Of a stretch of 64,000 nucleotides of DNA, positions 38,953 to 47,575 are shown piece after piece; position 1 is the first letter of the stretch, and every line of letters starts with the position of its first letter. The translations under genes were made by a program, and so were the position numbers. This stretch comes from Angustibacter sp. Root456 (GTDB lineage Bacteria; Actinomycetota; Actinomycetes; Actinomycetales; Angustibacteraceae). The notes under the pieces were generated by a model. The model was not told where the DNA came from. It saw only the letters and a list, made by a program, of their open reading frames with translations, and made no database searches. The stretch is from contig NZ_LMER01000019.1 of assembly GCF_001426435.1 (NCBI RefSeq), positions 40,998 to 104,997 of the forward strand. The letters run 5' to 3'.

Positions 38953-39122
38953 CGGTCCTCCGTGGGTCGAAGGCGTGATGGCAGCTGCTGAACCATCCGG
39001 GGTTGTCAGTGCAACACGGGCCGCCACGCCCGGCCACTGGAGCGGCTCCTTCAACGAGTGGCGTGACGTTGCGTGGTCAGTGGTGACCGGAGTGCGACCG
39101 GGCCGGGCGGCAGCCCATCGAG

Positions 39123-39151
39123 AAGCGCTACTTGGCGTGTAACAAGCGCTT
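39123..39151. promoter_or_regulatory. Paired AAGCGCT sites, 21 bp apart
   Basis: AAGCGCT occurs at 39123-39129 and again as the palindrome AAGCGCTT at 39144-39151. The 21-bp period is two helical turns and the pair spans the proposed -35/-10 region of the glycan operon, so it looks like a repressor or activator site. CTTG/CAAG between them also allows a hairpin. Confidence 0.4.
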
Positions 39152-39160
39152 CCGCGGGTA
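39136..39160 (+). promoter_or_regulatory. Weak SigF-type promoter of the heptose-glycan operon
   Basis: CGTGT (39136-39140), 15-bp spacer, GGGTA (39156-39160). The -10 is exact, the -35 has GTGT for GTTT. It lies 45 bp before the carbamoyltransferase start. The 253-bp gap 38953-39205 also holds the sigma gene promoter, which I could not identify. Confidence 0.4.
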
Positions 39161-39205
39161 TGCGAGTGACAGACCACGTCCTCGACCCGACTCAGGAGGC
39201 GCGCA

Positions 39206-40849
39206 GTGCGAGTACTCGGTGTGAACACGGTCTTCCACGACCCGGCCTCTGCGCTGGTGGTCGACGGCCGGATCGTGGCGGCTGCCGAGGAGGAGCGCTT
39301 CAACCGGTGCAAGCACGGGAAGCCGAACGTGCCCTTCTCGGCGTGGGAGATGCCGGTGCTGTCGGCGGCGTGGTGCCTGCGCGAGGCCGGCCTGCACCCG
39401 GAGGACCTCGACGTCGTCGCCTGCTCGTTCGACCCCGCGCTGACCGCGTCGCCCGACGAGCTCTCGCTCGATGACCCCTGGGACCACCTGCGCGTCGAGT
39501 TCGCCCGCCGCACCCCGACCCTGCTCGCCGACGCTCTGCCCGGGCTGGACCCCGCGAAGGTGCGTTTCGTGCCGCACCACACCGCCCACTCGGCGAGCGC
39601 GGCCCTGGCGGGGCCGTACCGCACGTGCGCTTCGCTGGTGCTCGACGGCCGCGGTGAGCGAGCCTCGCACCAGTCCGGCCACTACGTCGACGGCGCCCTC
39701 GAGGTGCTCGCGGCGCAGTCGCTGCCGAGCTCGCTCGGGTTCCTCTACGAGGACCTCACCGAGCACCTCGGCTTCCACCGCTCGAGCGACGAGTACAAGG
39801 TCATGGCCCTCGCGAGCTACGGAGAGCCGCGCCACCTCTCCGACTTCACCGACCTGGTGCGGGTCACGGACGACGGCGGCTTCGTCACCGAGAAGGTCGA
39901 CTGGGAGGCCTACGCCCCCCGCGGCGACGGGCAGCTCACGAGCGTGCACGCCGACCTGGCCGCGACGGTGCAGAAGCGGCTCGAGCAGGTGCTGCTGCAG
40001 CTCGCCACGTGGCTGCACGACGCGACCGGCGAGCGGTACCTCACGATGGCCGGTGGCACGGCGCTGAACTGCGTCGCCAACTCGGTGCTGCTGCGCGAGG
40101 GGCCGTTCGACGACATCTGGGTGCAGCCGGCGGCTGGTGACGCCGGCACGGCGCTGGGTGCCGCGCTGCACACCGCCCGCGAGCACGACGCTCTCGGCGA
40201 TCCCATGGGCTCGGCCGCTCTGGGCCGCGGGTTCAGCGACGACGAGCTCGAGCAGGTGCTGCGGACGGCGCGCGTGCCGTACGAGCGGCCCGACGACCTG
40301 GCCGCGTCCGTGGCGGACGACCTCGCCGAGAACCGGGTCATCGCGTGGTTCCAGGGGCGCAGCGAGTACGGCCCACGGGCGCTGGGTCACCGCTCGTTGC
40401 TGGCGCACCCCGGGCTCAAGGAGAACCTCGAGCTGCTCAACGACATCAAGGGCCGCGAGCAGTTCCGCCCGGTAGCGCCGCTCGTGCTGCTGGAGCGCGC
40501 CCACGACGTGTTCGACGGCAAGGTGCCCAGCCCCTACATGCTCTTCGTGCACGAGGTGCACGACGACTGGGCCGACCGCATCCCGGCTGTCGTGCACGTC
40601 GACGGGACGGCGCGGGCGCAGACCGTCGACCGGCGCGACGAGCCGCTCCTCGCCTCGCTGCTCGACGCCTTCGAGGCCCGCACCGGCCTCCCGGTGCTGG
40701 TGAACACCAGCCTCAACACCGCCGGCCGCCCGATGGTCGACAGCCCGCAGGACGCCCTCGAGCTGTTCGGCTCGGCGCCGGTCGACGTCCTGGTGCTCGG
40801 CCCCTTCGTGGTGCGTCGCGCTGACCTGTACTCCCAGGCGGCGCAGTGA
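39206..40849 (+). CDS. Carbamoyltransferase (NodU/CmcH family)
   Basis: A 547-residue two-domain carbamoyltransferase. The N-terminal Kae1-like domain has GVNTVFHDPASALVVDGR, EEERFNR and HHTAHSASA (metal/adenylate site), with SSDEYKVMALASYG in the middle; the C-terminal YrdC-like part has GRSEYGPRALGHRSLL. The family moves a carbamoyl group from carbamoyl phosphate, through carbamoyl-adenylate, to a hydroxyl, usually of a sugar. GTG 39206 follows CAGGAGG. It heads an eight-gene operon whose genes overlap by 1-4 bases, so a carbamoylated heptose or other glycan sugar is the likely product (inference). Confidence 0.9.
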   Translation: MRVLGVNTVFHDPASALVVDGRIVAAAEEERFNRCKHGKPNVPFSAWEMPVLSAAWCLREAGLHPEDLDVVACSFDPALTASPDELSLDDPWDHLRVEFARRTPTLLADALPGLDPAKVRFVPHHTAHSASAALAGPYRTCASLVLDGRGERASHQSGHYVDGALEVLAAQSLPSSLGFLYEDLTEHLGFHRSSDEYKVMALASYGEPRHLSDFTDLVRVTDDGGFVTEKVDWEAYAPRGDGQLTSVHADLAATVQKRLEQVLLQLATWLHDATGERYLTMAGGTALNCVANSVLLREGPFDDIWVQPAAGDAGTALGAALHTAREHDALGDPMGSAALGRGFSDDELEQVLRTARVPYERPDDLAASVADDLAENRVIAWFQGRSEYGPRALGHRSLLAHPGLKENLELLNDIKGREQFRPVAPLVLLERAHDVFDGKVPSPYMLFVHEVHDDWADRIPAVVHVDGTARAQTVDRRDEPLLASLLDAFEARTGLPVLVNTSLNTAGRPMVDSPQDALELFGSAPVDVLVLGPFVVRRADLYSQAAQ

Positions 40850-42327
40850 GCGGCTGGTCCGTCGTCATCCCCAGCCTTGGCCGCCCGAGCCTGGCCGCGC
40901 TGCTGGAAACCCTTGCCGCGCAACCGCACCAGCCGGACGCCGTGCTGGTCGTTGACGACCGTCCTCAGCCCGACAGCCCCCTGGACCTGGCCGCGATGCC
41001 AGGTGCGCGCGCGCTGGTCGGTGGCGGCCGCGGCCCGGCGCACGCGCGCAACGTGGGCTGGCAGGCGGCGACCACCGAATGGGTCGTGTTCGTCGACGAC
41101 GACGTGCTGCTGCCTGAGGACTGGTCGCAGCGCCTGCTCGCCGACCTCGACGGGCTCGGCACCGACGTCGCCGGCAGCCAGGCGCGGCTGCACGTCCCGC
41201 TGCCGGCGGGTCGGCGTCCGACCGACTGGGAACGCGGCACAGCCGGCCTCGCGACCGCGTCGTGGATCACGGCCGAGATGGCCTACCGCAGAACGGCTCT
41301 GGTCGAGGTCGGCGGCTTCGACGAGCGATTCCCGCGCGCGTTCCGCGAGGACGCCGACCTGGCGTGGCGGGTGACGCAGCAGGGCCCCATGCTGGTGAAG
41401 GGCACCCGCGAGGTGGTGCACCCCGTGCGCCCGACGGGCCCGTGGGCCAGCCTGCACCAGCAGCGCGGCAACGCCGACGACGCGCTCATGCGCCGGCTGC
41501 ACGGCCCGACCTGGCGCGCCGACACGATCTGCCCACCTGGACGCTTCGGTCAGCACGTGACGACGGTGGCGGTCGCTGGAGCAGCCCTGCTCGCCGGAGC
41601 GACGGGCCACCGCCGCGTGGCGGGCGCGGCGGCAGCGGCGTGGGCTGCTCTGACCGCCGAGTTCGCCTGGCGCCGCATCGCGCCGGGGCCGCGCACCGGC
41701 GAGGAGGTGCGCCGCATGCTCCTGACCTCGGTAGCCATCCCGTTCGCCGCGGTCTGGCACCGTGCCGCGGGCGAGTGGCGCCACCGCGACGCCGCGCCGT
41801 GGCGCGCTCCGCTCAAGGCCGTGCTGTTCGACCGCGACGGCACGCTCGTCGAGGACGTGCCGTACAACGGCGACCCCGACAAGGTGCGACCGGTAGAGGG
41901 TGCGGCGCAGGCGCTGAAGCGGCTGCGCGACAACGGGATCGCCGTCGGAGTGGTCACCAACCAGTCGGCGGTGGGCCGTGGGCTGCTCACCCGCGAACAG
42001 GTCGACGCCGTCAACGCGCGGGTCGAGGAGCTGCTCGGCCCCTTCGACACCTGGCAGGTGTGCCCGCACGATCCGGCCGACGGCTGCTCGTGCCGCAAGC
42101 CGCAGCCGGGCCTCGTGCAGGCCGCGGCGCGCGAGCTGGGCGTGCGGCCGCACGAGCTGGCCGTGGTGGGCGACATCGGCTCGGACGTCGAGGCAGCCGG
42201 TGCGGCCGGTAGCGCCGCCGTCCTGGTACCCACCCCCGTGACCCTGGCCGAGGAGGTCGAGGCCGCGCCGCTACGGGCCGCCACCCTCACCGAGGCGGTC
42301 GACCTGCTGCTGGGGAGCCGCTCATGA
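40846..42327 (+). CDS. Fusion of GT2 glycosyltransferase and GmhB-type heptose bisphosphate phosphatase
   Basis: A 493-residue two-enzyme protein. Residues 1-310: family 2 glycosyltransferase with VDDDV (84-88) and acceptor region REDADLAW (168-175), plus a hydrophobic segment near 236-270. Residues 323-493: HAD phosphatase with FDRDGTLVED (Asp329, Asp331) and the GmhB zinc site Cys406-x-His408-x5-Cys414-x-Cys416 (CPHDPADGCSCRKP). GmhB removes the 7-phosphate of D-glycero-D-manno-heptose 1,7-bisphosphate between the two HldE steps. Fusion to a glycosyltransferase is unusual. GTGA overlap with the carbamoyltransferase gene. Confidence 0.88.
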   Translation: MSGWSVVIPSLGRPSLAALLETLAAQPHQPDAVLVVDDRPQPDSPLDLAAMPGARALVGGGRGPAHARNVGWQAATTEWVVFVDDDVLLPEDWSQRLLADLDGLGTDVAGSQARLHVPLPAGRRPTDWERGTAGLATASWITAEMAYRRTALVEVGGFDERFPRAFREDADLAWRVTQQGPMLVKGTREVVHPVRPTGPWASLHQQRGNADDALMRRLHGPTWRADTICPPGRFGQHVTTVAVAGAALLAGATGHRRVAGAAAAAWAALTAEFAWRRIAPGPRTGEEVRRMLLTSVAIPFAAVWHRAAGEWRHRDAAPWRAPLKAVLFDRDGTLVEDVPYNGDPDKVRPVEGAAQALKRLRDNGIAVGVVTNQSAVGRGLLTREQVDAVNARVEELLGPFDTWQVCPHDPADGCSCRKPQPGLVQAAARELGVRPHELAVVGDIGSDVEAAGAAGSAAVLVPTPVTLAEEVEAAPLRAATLTEAVDLLLGSRS

Positions 42328-43337
42328 CACGCACCCTGGTGGCCCGGCTCGACAGCGACGGCGACGTGCTGCTCGCCGGTCCCGCCGTGCGCGCCGCGGC
42401 CGCGACCAGCGACCACGTGACCCTGCTCGTCGCGCCGTCCGGAGAGCAGGCTGCGCGCCTGCTGCCCGGTGTCGACGAGGTGCTCACCTGGGCCTGCCCG
42501 TGGACCGGCTTCGTCCCGCCGCCGTTCGACGGCGCCGCCGTCCTGGCCTTCGTCGAGCGGCTGCGCGCCTGCCGGGCCGACGTCGCCGTGGTGCTGACCT
42601 CCGACCACCAGAGCCCGCTGCCGCTGGCCCTGCTGCTGCGGCTCGCTGGTGTGCCCCGCGTCGTCGCGTCGAGCCACGACTACCCGGGCTCGCTGCTCGA
42701 CGTCCGGCACCCGCCGGGCGGCCCGCACGAGGTCGAGCGCAACCTCTCGCTCGTCGCCGCCGCGGGCTTCGCGCCGTCGGCGGGCGACACCGGCCGGCTG
42801 GCCCTGCGCCCGGACCTGCCGCCGCGACCCCGCGAGCTCGCCGGCGTGGAGCAGTACGTCGTGCTGCACCCCACGGCATCGGTGCCGGCCCGCAGCCTGG
42901 CCCCCGCGCACGCGGCCGCGGTCGCCCGCGCGCTGCGCGCCGACGGCCACACCGTCGTCCTCACCGGCACCGACGTCGACCGCCCCCTGGCCGACGCGCT
43001 CGGTGACGAGGTCGTCTCGCTCACCGGTCGCACCACCTTCGCCGAGCTGGCCGCAGTGCTGGCCGGCGCCGCGTGCGCCGTCGCCGTCAACACCGGCCCC
43101 GCGCACCTGGCCGCCGCCGTGGGCACGCCGGTGGTCAGCCTCTTCGCGCCGGTGGTGCCGGTGGAGGCCTGGCGCCCCTGGGGCGTTCCCACGGTCGTGC
43201 TCGGCGACCAGCGCGCGCCCTGCGCCGGCACCCGGGCCCGCACCTGCCCCGTCGAGGGCCACCCCTGCCTAGCCGTCATCTCACCCGCGGACGTCGTCAG
43301 CGCCGTCCGCCAGCTGCGTCGGGAGGTCGCCGCATGA
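42324..43337 (+). CDS. GT9 glycosyltransferase, heptosyltransferase-like
   Basis: A 337-residue GT-B enzyme of family 9: starts RTLVARLDSDGDVLLAGPAV, then C-terminal nucleotide-sugar domain with VVLTGTDVDRPLADAL and AVNTGPAHLAAAVGTPVVSLFAPV. GT9 enzymes transfer heptose from ADP-heptose, and genes for ADP-heptose synthesis follow, so it is a likely heptosyltransferase. ATGA overlaps at both ends couple it to its neighbours. Confidence 0.88.
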   Translation: MTRTLVARLDSDGDVLLAGPAVRAAAATSDHVTLLVAPSGEQAARLLPGVDEVLTWACPWTGFVPPPFDGAAVLAFVERLRACRADVAVVLTSDHQSPLPLALLLRLAGVPRVVASSHDYPGSLLDVRHPPGGPHEVERNLSLVAAAGFAPSAGDTGRLALRPDLPPRPRELAGVEQYVVLHPTASVPARSLAPAHAAAVARALRADGHTVVLTGTDVDRPLADALGDEVVSLTGRTTFAELAAVLAGAACAVAVNTGPAHLAAAVGTPVVSLFAPVVPVEAWRPWGVPTVVLGDQRAPCAGTRARTCPVEGHPCLAVISPADVVSAVRQLRREVAA

Positions 43338-44293
43338 GGATCCTGCTCTGGCACGTGCACGGCTCGTGGACGACCGCGTTCGTCCAAGGGCGGCACGAGT
43401 ACGTCGTCCCGGTGCTGCCCGACCGCGGACCCGACGGGCTCGGTCGCGCGCGCACCTGGGACTGGCCGGCGTCCGTCGTCGAGCTGCCGCCCGAGCAGCT
43501 CGCCGACCCGCGGCCGGACGTCGTGGTGCTGCAGCGGCCGGACGACCTCAAGCTGCTCGAGGACTGGACCGGTCTGCGGGCGGGTGTCGACGTGCCGGCC
43601 GTCTACGTCGAGCACAACACCCCCCGCGGGGACGTCGACGAGTGGCGGCACCCACTGGCCGACCAGACCCGAGTCCCGATCGCGCACGTGACGCACTTCA
43701 ACCGCGCGATGTGGGACACCGGCCGCGCGCCCGTGCACGTCGTGGAGCACGGGGTGCTCGATCCCGGCCCGATCTGGACCGGCGAGCTGCCCCGGCTGTC
43801 GATGAGCGTCAACGAGCCCGTGCGGCGCTGGCGGGTGGCGGGCATGGACCTCGCCGCGCGCCTTGCCGAGCAGGTGCCGGTGGACGTCTACGGGATGGGC
43901 GTCGAGGGTCTGGCGGCTCGCGACGCGGCGTTCGCGGACGGGCGGCACGAGGACGACCTGCCGCAGCACCAGCTGCACCAGCGGATGGCGCAGCACCGCG
44001 CCTACCTGCACACCTACCGCTGGACCAGCCTGGGCCTGTCGCTGCTCGAGGCGATGGTGCTGGGCAGCCCGGTACTGGCGCTGGCCGCCACGGAGGCGCC
44101 CACCGCGGTGCCCCCCGAGGCCGGCCTGGTCACCGCCGACGTCGACCTGCTGGCCGCGACCGCCCGCCGCCTCGTGAACGACCCCGCCGAAGCCGCCGAG
44201 CGCGGCCGCGCCGCCCGCGACCACGTGCTGGCGCACTACGGCGTGCAGCGCTTCCTGACCGACTGGGACGACCTGCTGGAGGGGATGCTGTGA
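43334..44293 (+). CDS. GT-B glycosyltransferase
   Basis: A 319-residue glycosyltransferase starting MRILLWHVHGSWTTAFVQG. The C-terminal half has YLHTYRWTSLGLSLLEAMVLGSPVLALAATEAP-like sequence typical of the donor site in GT4-type enzymes (Glu in LLEAM). The acceptor and sugar are unknown. Start by ATGA overlap with the GT9 gene; the longer open frame is non-coding. Confidence 0.82.
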   Translation: MRILLWHVHGSWTTAFVQGRHEYVVPVLPDRGPDGLGRARTWDWPASVVELPPEQLADPRPDVVVLQRPDDLKLLEDWTGLRAGVDVPAVYVEHNTPRGDVDEWRHPLADQTRVPIAHVTHFNRAMWDTGRAPVHVVEHGVLDPGPIWTGELPRLSMSVNEPVRRWRVAGMDLAARLAEQVPVDVYGMGVEGLAARDAAFADGRHEDDLPQHQLHQRMAQHRAYLHTYRWTSLGLSLLEAMVLGSPVLALAATEAPTAVPPEAGLVTADVDLLAATARRLVNDPAEAAERGRAARDHVLAHYGVQRFLTDWDDLLEGML

Positions 44294-45555
44294 TGCGCAT
44301 CGCGATGGTGTCCGAGCACGCGAGCCCGCTCGCCGTCCTCGGCGGAGAGGACGCCGGCGGCCAGAACGTGCACGTGGCCGCGTTGTCGACCGAGCTGGCT
44401 CGCCGCGGTCACGAGGTGACGGTGTACACGCGCCGCGACGACCCCGATCTGCCTGAGCGCCAGGCGTTCGCGCCCGGCGTCGAGGTCGTGCACGTGCCGG
44501 CCGGCCCCGCCGAGACCGTGCCCAAGGACGACCTGCTGCCCTACATGGCCGACCTGGCACTGTGGTTGCGGCGCGAGTGGACCGGTGAACGGCGCCCGGA
44601 CGTCGTGCACGCGCACTTCTGGATGTCGGCGCTCGCCACCCGTGACGCCCTGCGCGTGCACGAGGACCCGCCGCCGGCCGCCGTGACCTTCCACGCTCTC
44701 GGCGTGGTCAAGCGCCGCCACCAGGGCGCTCAGGACACCAGCCCTCCGCAACGGCTCGGCATCGAGCGGCGGCTCGTCCACGACCTGGACGCCGTGATCG
44801 CGACCTGCCGTGACGAGGTGTCGGAGCTGCTCGACCTCGGCGCAGACCCCCAGCGCCTGCACGTCGTGCCCTGCGGCGTCGACCTCGACCGGTTCGCGCC
44901 CCAGGGGTCGCGGCGCTCGCCGTGGACGTCGGGCACCACCCGGCTGCTGTGCTTGGGCCGCCTGGTCGAGCGCAAGGGCATCGAGACCGCGATCGAGGCG
45001 CTGCAGCAGCTGCCGGACGCAGAGCTGGTCGTCGCGGGCGGCCCGCCGGCGGGCCGCGAGGACGCCGACGTGCGCCGGCTGCGCGCGCACGCAGCCCGCT
45101 GCGGCGTCGGCGACCGCGTGAACCTGCTCGGCGCGGTGAGCCAGGACGACGCCGCCGCCCTGCTGCGTGCGGCCGACGTCGTGGTCGCCGTCCCCTGGTA
45201 CGAGCCGTTCGGCATCGTGCCGTTGGAGGCCATGGCGAGCGGCACGCCCGTGGTGGCGTCCGCCGTCGGCGGGATGCTCGACACCGTCGAGCCCGGCGTC
45301 ACCGGAGAGCACGTACCGCCGCGCGATCCGGCCGCGGTGGCGCAGGCGGTGCGGCGCATCGTGTCGCGCCCCGACCGCCTGCACCGACTCGGTCGCGCCG
45401 GCGTCGATCGGGTGCGTCGCCAGTTCGCGTGGTCGCACGTCGCGGCCGAGACCGAAGCCGTGTACGCGCGGCTGCTGCCGTCGTCCGTCGACGTCCGCGA
45501 GCCGGCGCTCATCCGAGCGCGCGGCCTCGACCGCACGACTCCCGAGGAGGCCTGA
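44293..45555 (+). CDS. GT4 glycosyltransferase
   Basis: A 420-residue GT4 enzyme (MshA/sucrose-synthase-like layout): N-terminal GGEDAGGQNVHVAALSTELARRGHEV, HAHFWMSA, then LLCLGRLVERKGIETAIEAL and the donor motif PWYEPFGIVPLEAMASGTPVVAS (E-x7-E). Donor sugar unknown, usually a nucleotide hexose. ATG 44293 shares one base with the previous TGA; GTG 44290 is possible. Confidence 0.9.
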   Translation: MRIAMVSEHASPLAVLGGEDAGGQNVHVAALSTELARRGHEVTVYTRRDDPDLPERQAFAPGVEVVHVPAGPAETVPKDDLLPYMADLALWLRREWTGERRPDVVHAHFWMSALATRDALRVHEDPPPAAVTFHALGVVKRRHQGAQDTSPPQRLGIERRLVHDLDAVIATCRDEVSELLDLGADPQRLHVVPCGVDLDRFAPQGSRRSPWTSGTTRLLCLGRLVERKGIETAIEALQQLPDAELVVAGGPPAGREDADVRRLRAHAARCGVGDRVNLLGAVSQDDAAALLRAADVVVAVPWYEPFGIVPLEAMASGTPVVASAVGGMLDTVEPGVTGEHVPPRDPAAVAQAVRRIVSRPDRLHRLGRAGVDRVRRQFAWSHVAAETEAVYARLLPSSVDVREPALIRARGLDRTTPEEA

Positions 45556-46193
45556 TGAGCACCCTTCGCACCACCTCGTCCTACGGCACGCTGAGCGACC
45601 ACCTCGACGACCTGTCGAGCGGGCTGGCTGACCTGGTGCGGCAGGAGCGCGAGGTCGAGGAGTGGGGACGCCGGCTCGCGCGCTGCCTGGACGGCGGCCG
45701 CCTGCTCGTGGCGGGCAACGGCGGCAGCGCGGCAGAGGCGCAGCACCTGACGGCCGAGCTCGTGGGCCGCTTCGAGGGTGAGCGTCGCCCGCTGTCGGCG
45801 ATCGTGCTGCACGGCGACACCTCCACGGTCACGGCGGTGTGCAACGACTACGGCGGCGACGAGGTCTTCGCCCGCCAGGTGGAGGCGCACGGCCGCCCGG
45901 GTGACGTGCTGCTGCTGCTGTCGACCAGCGGGCGCAGCGCCAACCTGCTGCGCGCCGCCGAGCGCGCGCGCGGCGCCGACGTCGACGTGTGGGCGATGAC
46001 CGGCCCGACACCGAACCCGTTGGCGCGCATGGCCGATCGCGTGATCAGCGTCGACGCGCAGTCGACGTCGGCGATCCAGGAGGGACACCTCGTGGCGGTG
46101 CACGCCCTGTGCGCCGCGGTCGAGCGCGCCCTGGCGCAGCAGCCGGCGCACACCGTCGACCTGCGCGCCCACACCGCCGGCGCCGCCCTGTGA
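45555..46193 (+). CDS. gmhA: Sedoheptulose 7-phosphate isomerase (SIS domain)
   Basis: A 212-residue SIS-fold protein with the GmhA signatures GNGGSAAEAQHLTAELVGRF and LLSTSGRSANLLRAAERARG. It converts sedoheptulose 7-phosphate to D-glycero-D-manno-heptose 7-phosphate, the first step to ADP-heptose. It sits directly before hldE (GTGA overlap), with the GmhB domain three genes upstream, so the pathway is nearly complete in this operon. Confidence 0.88.
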   Translation: MSTLRTTSSYGTLSDHLDDLSSGLADLVRQEREVEEWGRRLARCLDGGRLLVAGNGGSAAEAQHLTAELVGRFEGERRPLSAIVLHGDTSTVTAVCNDYGGDEVFARQVEAHGRPGDVLLLLSTSGRSANLLRAAERARGADVDVWAMTGPTPNPLARMADRVISVDAQSTSAIQEGHLVAVHALCAAVERALAQQPAHTVDLRAHTAGAAL

Positions 46194-47575
46194 GCGACGT
46201 GCCAGCGCCCACGGTGCGCCTGCTGGTGATCGGTGACGCGCTGCTCGATCGCGACGTGAACGGCCACGTCGCGCGCGTAGCCCCCGACGCGCCGGTGCCG
46301 GTGGTCGACGTCCGCGAGGTCAGCGAGCGGCCGGGTGGCGCCGGCCTGGCCGCGCTGCTCGCGGCCCGACCTGGCGTCGACGTCACGCTCGCTACCGGCA
46401 TCGGTACCGACGCGGCCGGCGACCGCCTGCGCGCGCTGCTCGGTGACGTCGGGGTGCATCCGGTGCTGTCACCGCCCACGACGATCGGCAAGACGAGGGT
46501 GCGCGCGCAGGGTCAGTCGCTCGTGCGCATCGACGACGCCGGTCACCTGCTGGGCGGGGTGGACCCACTGGAAGAGCTGGGAGACAACGGTTGCGACGCC
46601 GTCGACGAGGTGGCGCTCGAGCGGCTCGTGCGCTCCTGCGACGCGGTGCTCGTCGCCGACTACGGCGGCCCGGTGACGCGGCACCCCGCCGTCCGGTCGG
46701 TGCTGCAGCGCGTCGCGCACCGGCTGCCGATCGTCTGGGACCCGCACCCGCGCGGCGAGACTCCGGTGCCCGGCGTCCGCGCCGCCACGCCCAACCACGT
46801 TGAGGCCCAAGGCTTCGCGCGCGACTCCAGCAGCCCACTCGACGTCGTCGGCGAGAGCCTTCGCGACGCCTGGCACGCTCAGGCCGTGGTCGTCACCGAC
46901 GGCGATCGCGGTGCCGTGGTCGTGGACGGCGACGCCGACCCGGTGCGCACCCCGGCCGGTGAGTGCGCCGACGGCGTCGACACCTGCGGGGCCGGCGATC
47001 GCTTCGCCGGGGCCGTGGCGCTCGGCCTCGCCCGCGGTGCACAGCTCGTGGACGCCGTGCGCGCCGCCTCCACCGACGTCGCGGCCTGGCTCGCGGCCGG
47101 GGGAGTGGCGACGTGCCACCCGGGCGGGACGCCGGCCCCCACCGACGTCCGGGCGCGCGGCGGCACCGTCGTGGCGACCGGCGGCTGCTTCGACGTCCTG
47201 CACGCCGGTCACGTGGCGCTGCTCGAGGCGGCTCGCGGCTTCGGTGACCAGCTCGTCGTGCTGCTCAACTCCGACGCCGGCGTGCGGCGACTCAAGGGAC
47301 CGACCCGGCCGGTGAACTCCGTGGCCGACCGGGCCCGCCTGCTCGAGGCGTTGCGGTGCGTCGACGCGGTCGTCGTCTTCGAGGACGACGACCCGAGCGC
47401 CACGTTGAGCCGCCTGCGGCCCGACGTGTGGGTCAAGGGTGGCGACTACGCGCCCGCCGACCTCCCGGAGGCTCGCGTGGTCGAGGCGTACGGCGGCCGG
47501 ATCGAGATCGTCCCGCTGCTCGACGGCCGCTCGACCACGACGGTGCTCGCCCGGGCCGACGCGGCGCGGCGGTGA
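46190..47575 (+). CDS. hldE: Bifunctional heptose 7-phosphate kinase / heptose 1-phosphate adenylyltransferase
   Basis: A 461-residue HldE. The PfkB kinase domain (1-320) ends with DTCGAGDRFAGAVALG, the catalytic Asp motif; the C-terminal nucleotidyltransferase domain (about 325-461) has GGCFDVLHAGHVALLE (HxGH), LLNSDAGVRRLKGP and WVKGGDY. It phosphorylates heptose 7-phosphate at C1 and later adds AMP to give ADP-heptose, with GmhB between. No separate HldD epimerase was found in the window, so the product is probably ADP-D-glycero-heptose. Confidence 0.9.
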   Translation: MSDVPAPTVRLLVIGDALLDRDVNGHVARVAPDAPVPVVDVREVSERPGGAGLAALLAARPGVDVTLATGIGTDAAGDRLRALLGDVGVHPVLSPPTTIGKTRVRAQGQSLVRIDDAGHLLGGVDPLEELGDNGCDAVDEVALERLVRSCDAVLVADYGGPVTRHPAVRSVLQRVAHRLPIVWDPHPRGETPVPGVRAATPNHVEAQGFARDSSSPLDVVGESLRDAWHAQAVVVTDGDRGAVVVDGDADPVRTPAGECADGVDTCGAGDRFAGAVALGLARGAQLVDAVRAASTDVAAWLAAGGVATCHPGGTPAPTDVRARGGTVVATGGCFDVLHAGHVALLEAARGFGDQLVVLLNSDAGVRRLKGPTRPVNSVADRARLLEALRCVDAVVVFEDDDPSATLSRLRPDVWVKGGDYAPADLPEARVVEAYGGRIEIVPLLDGRSTTTVLARADAARR

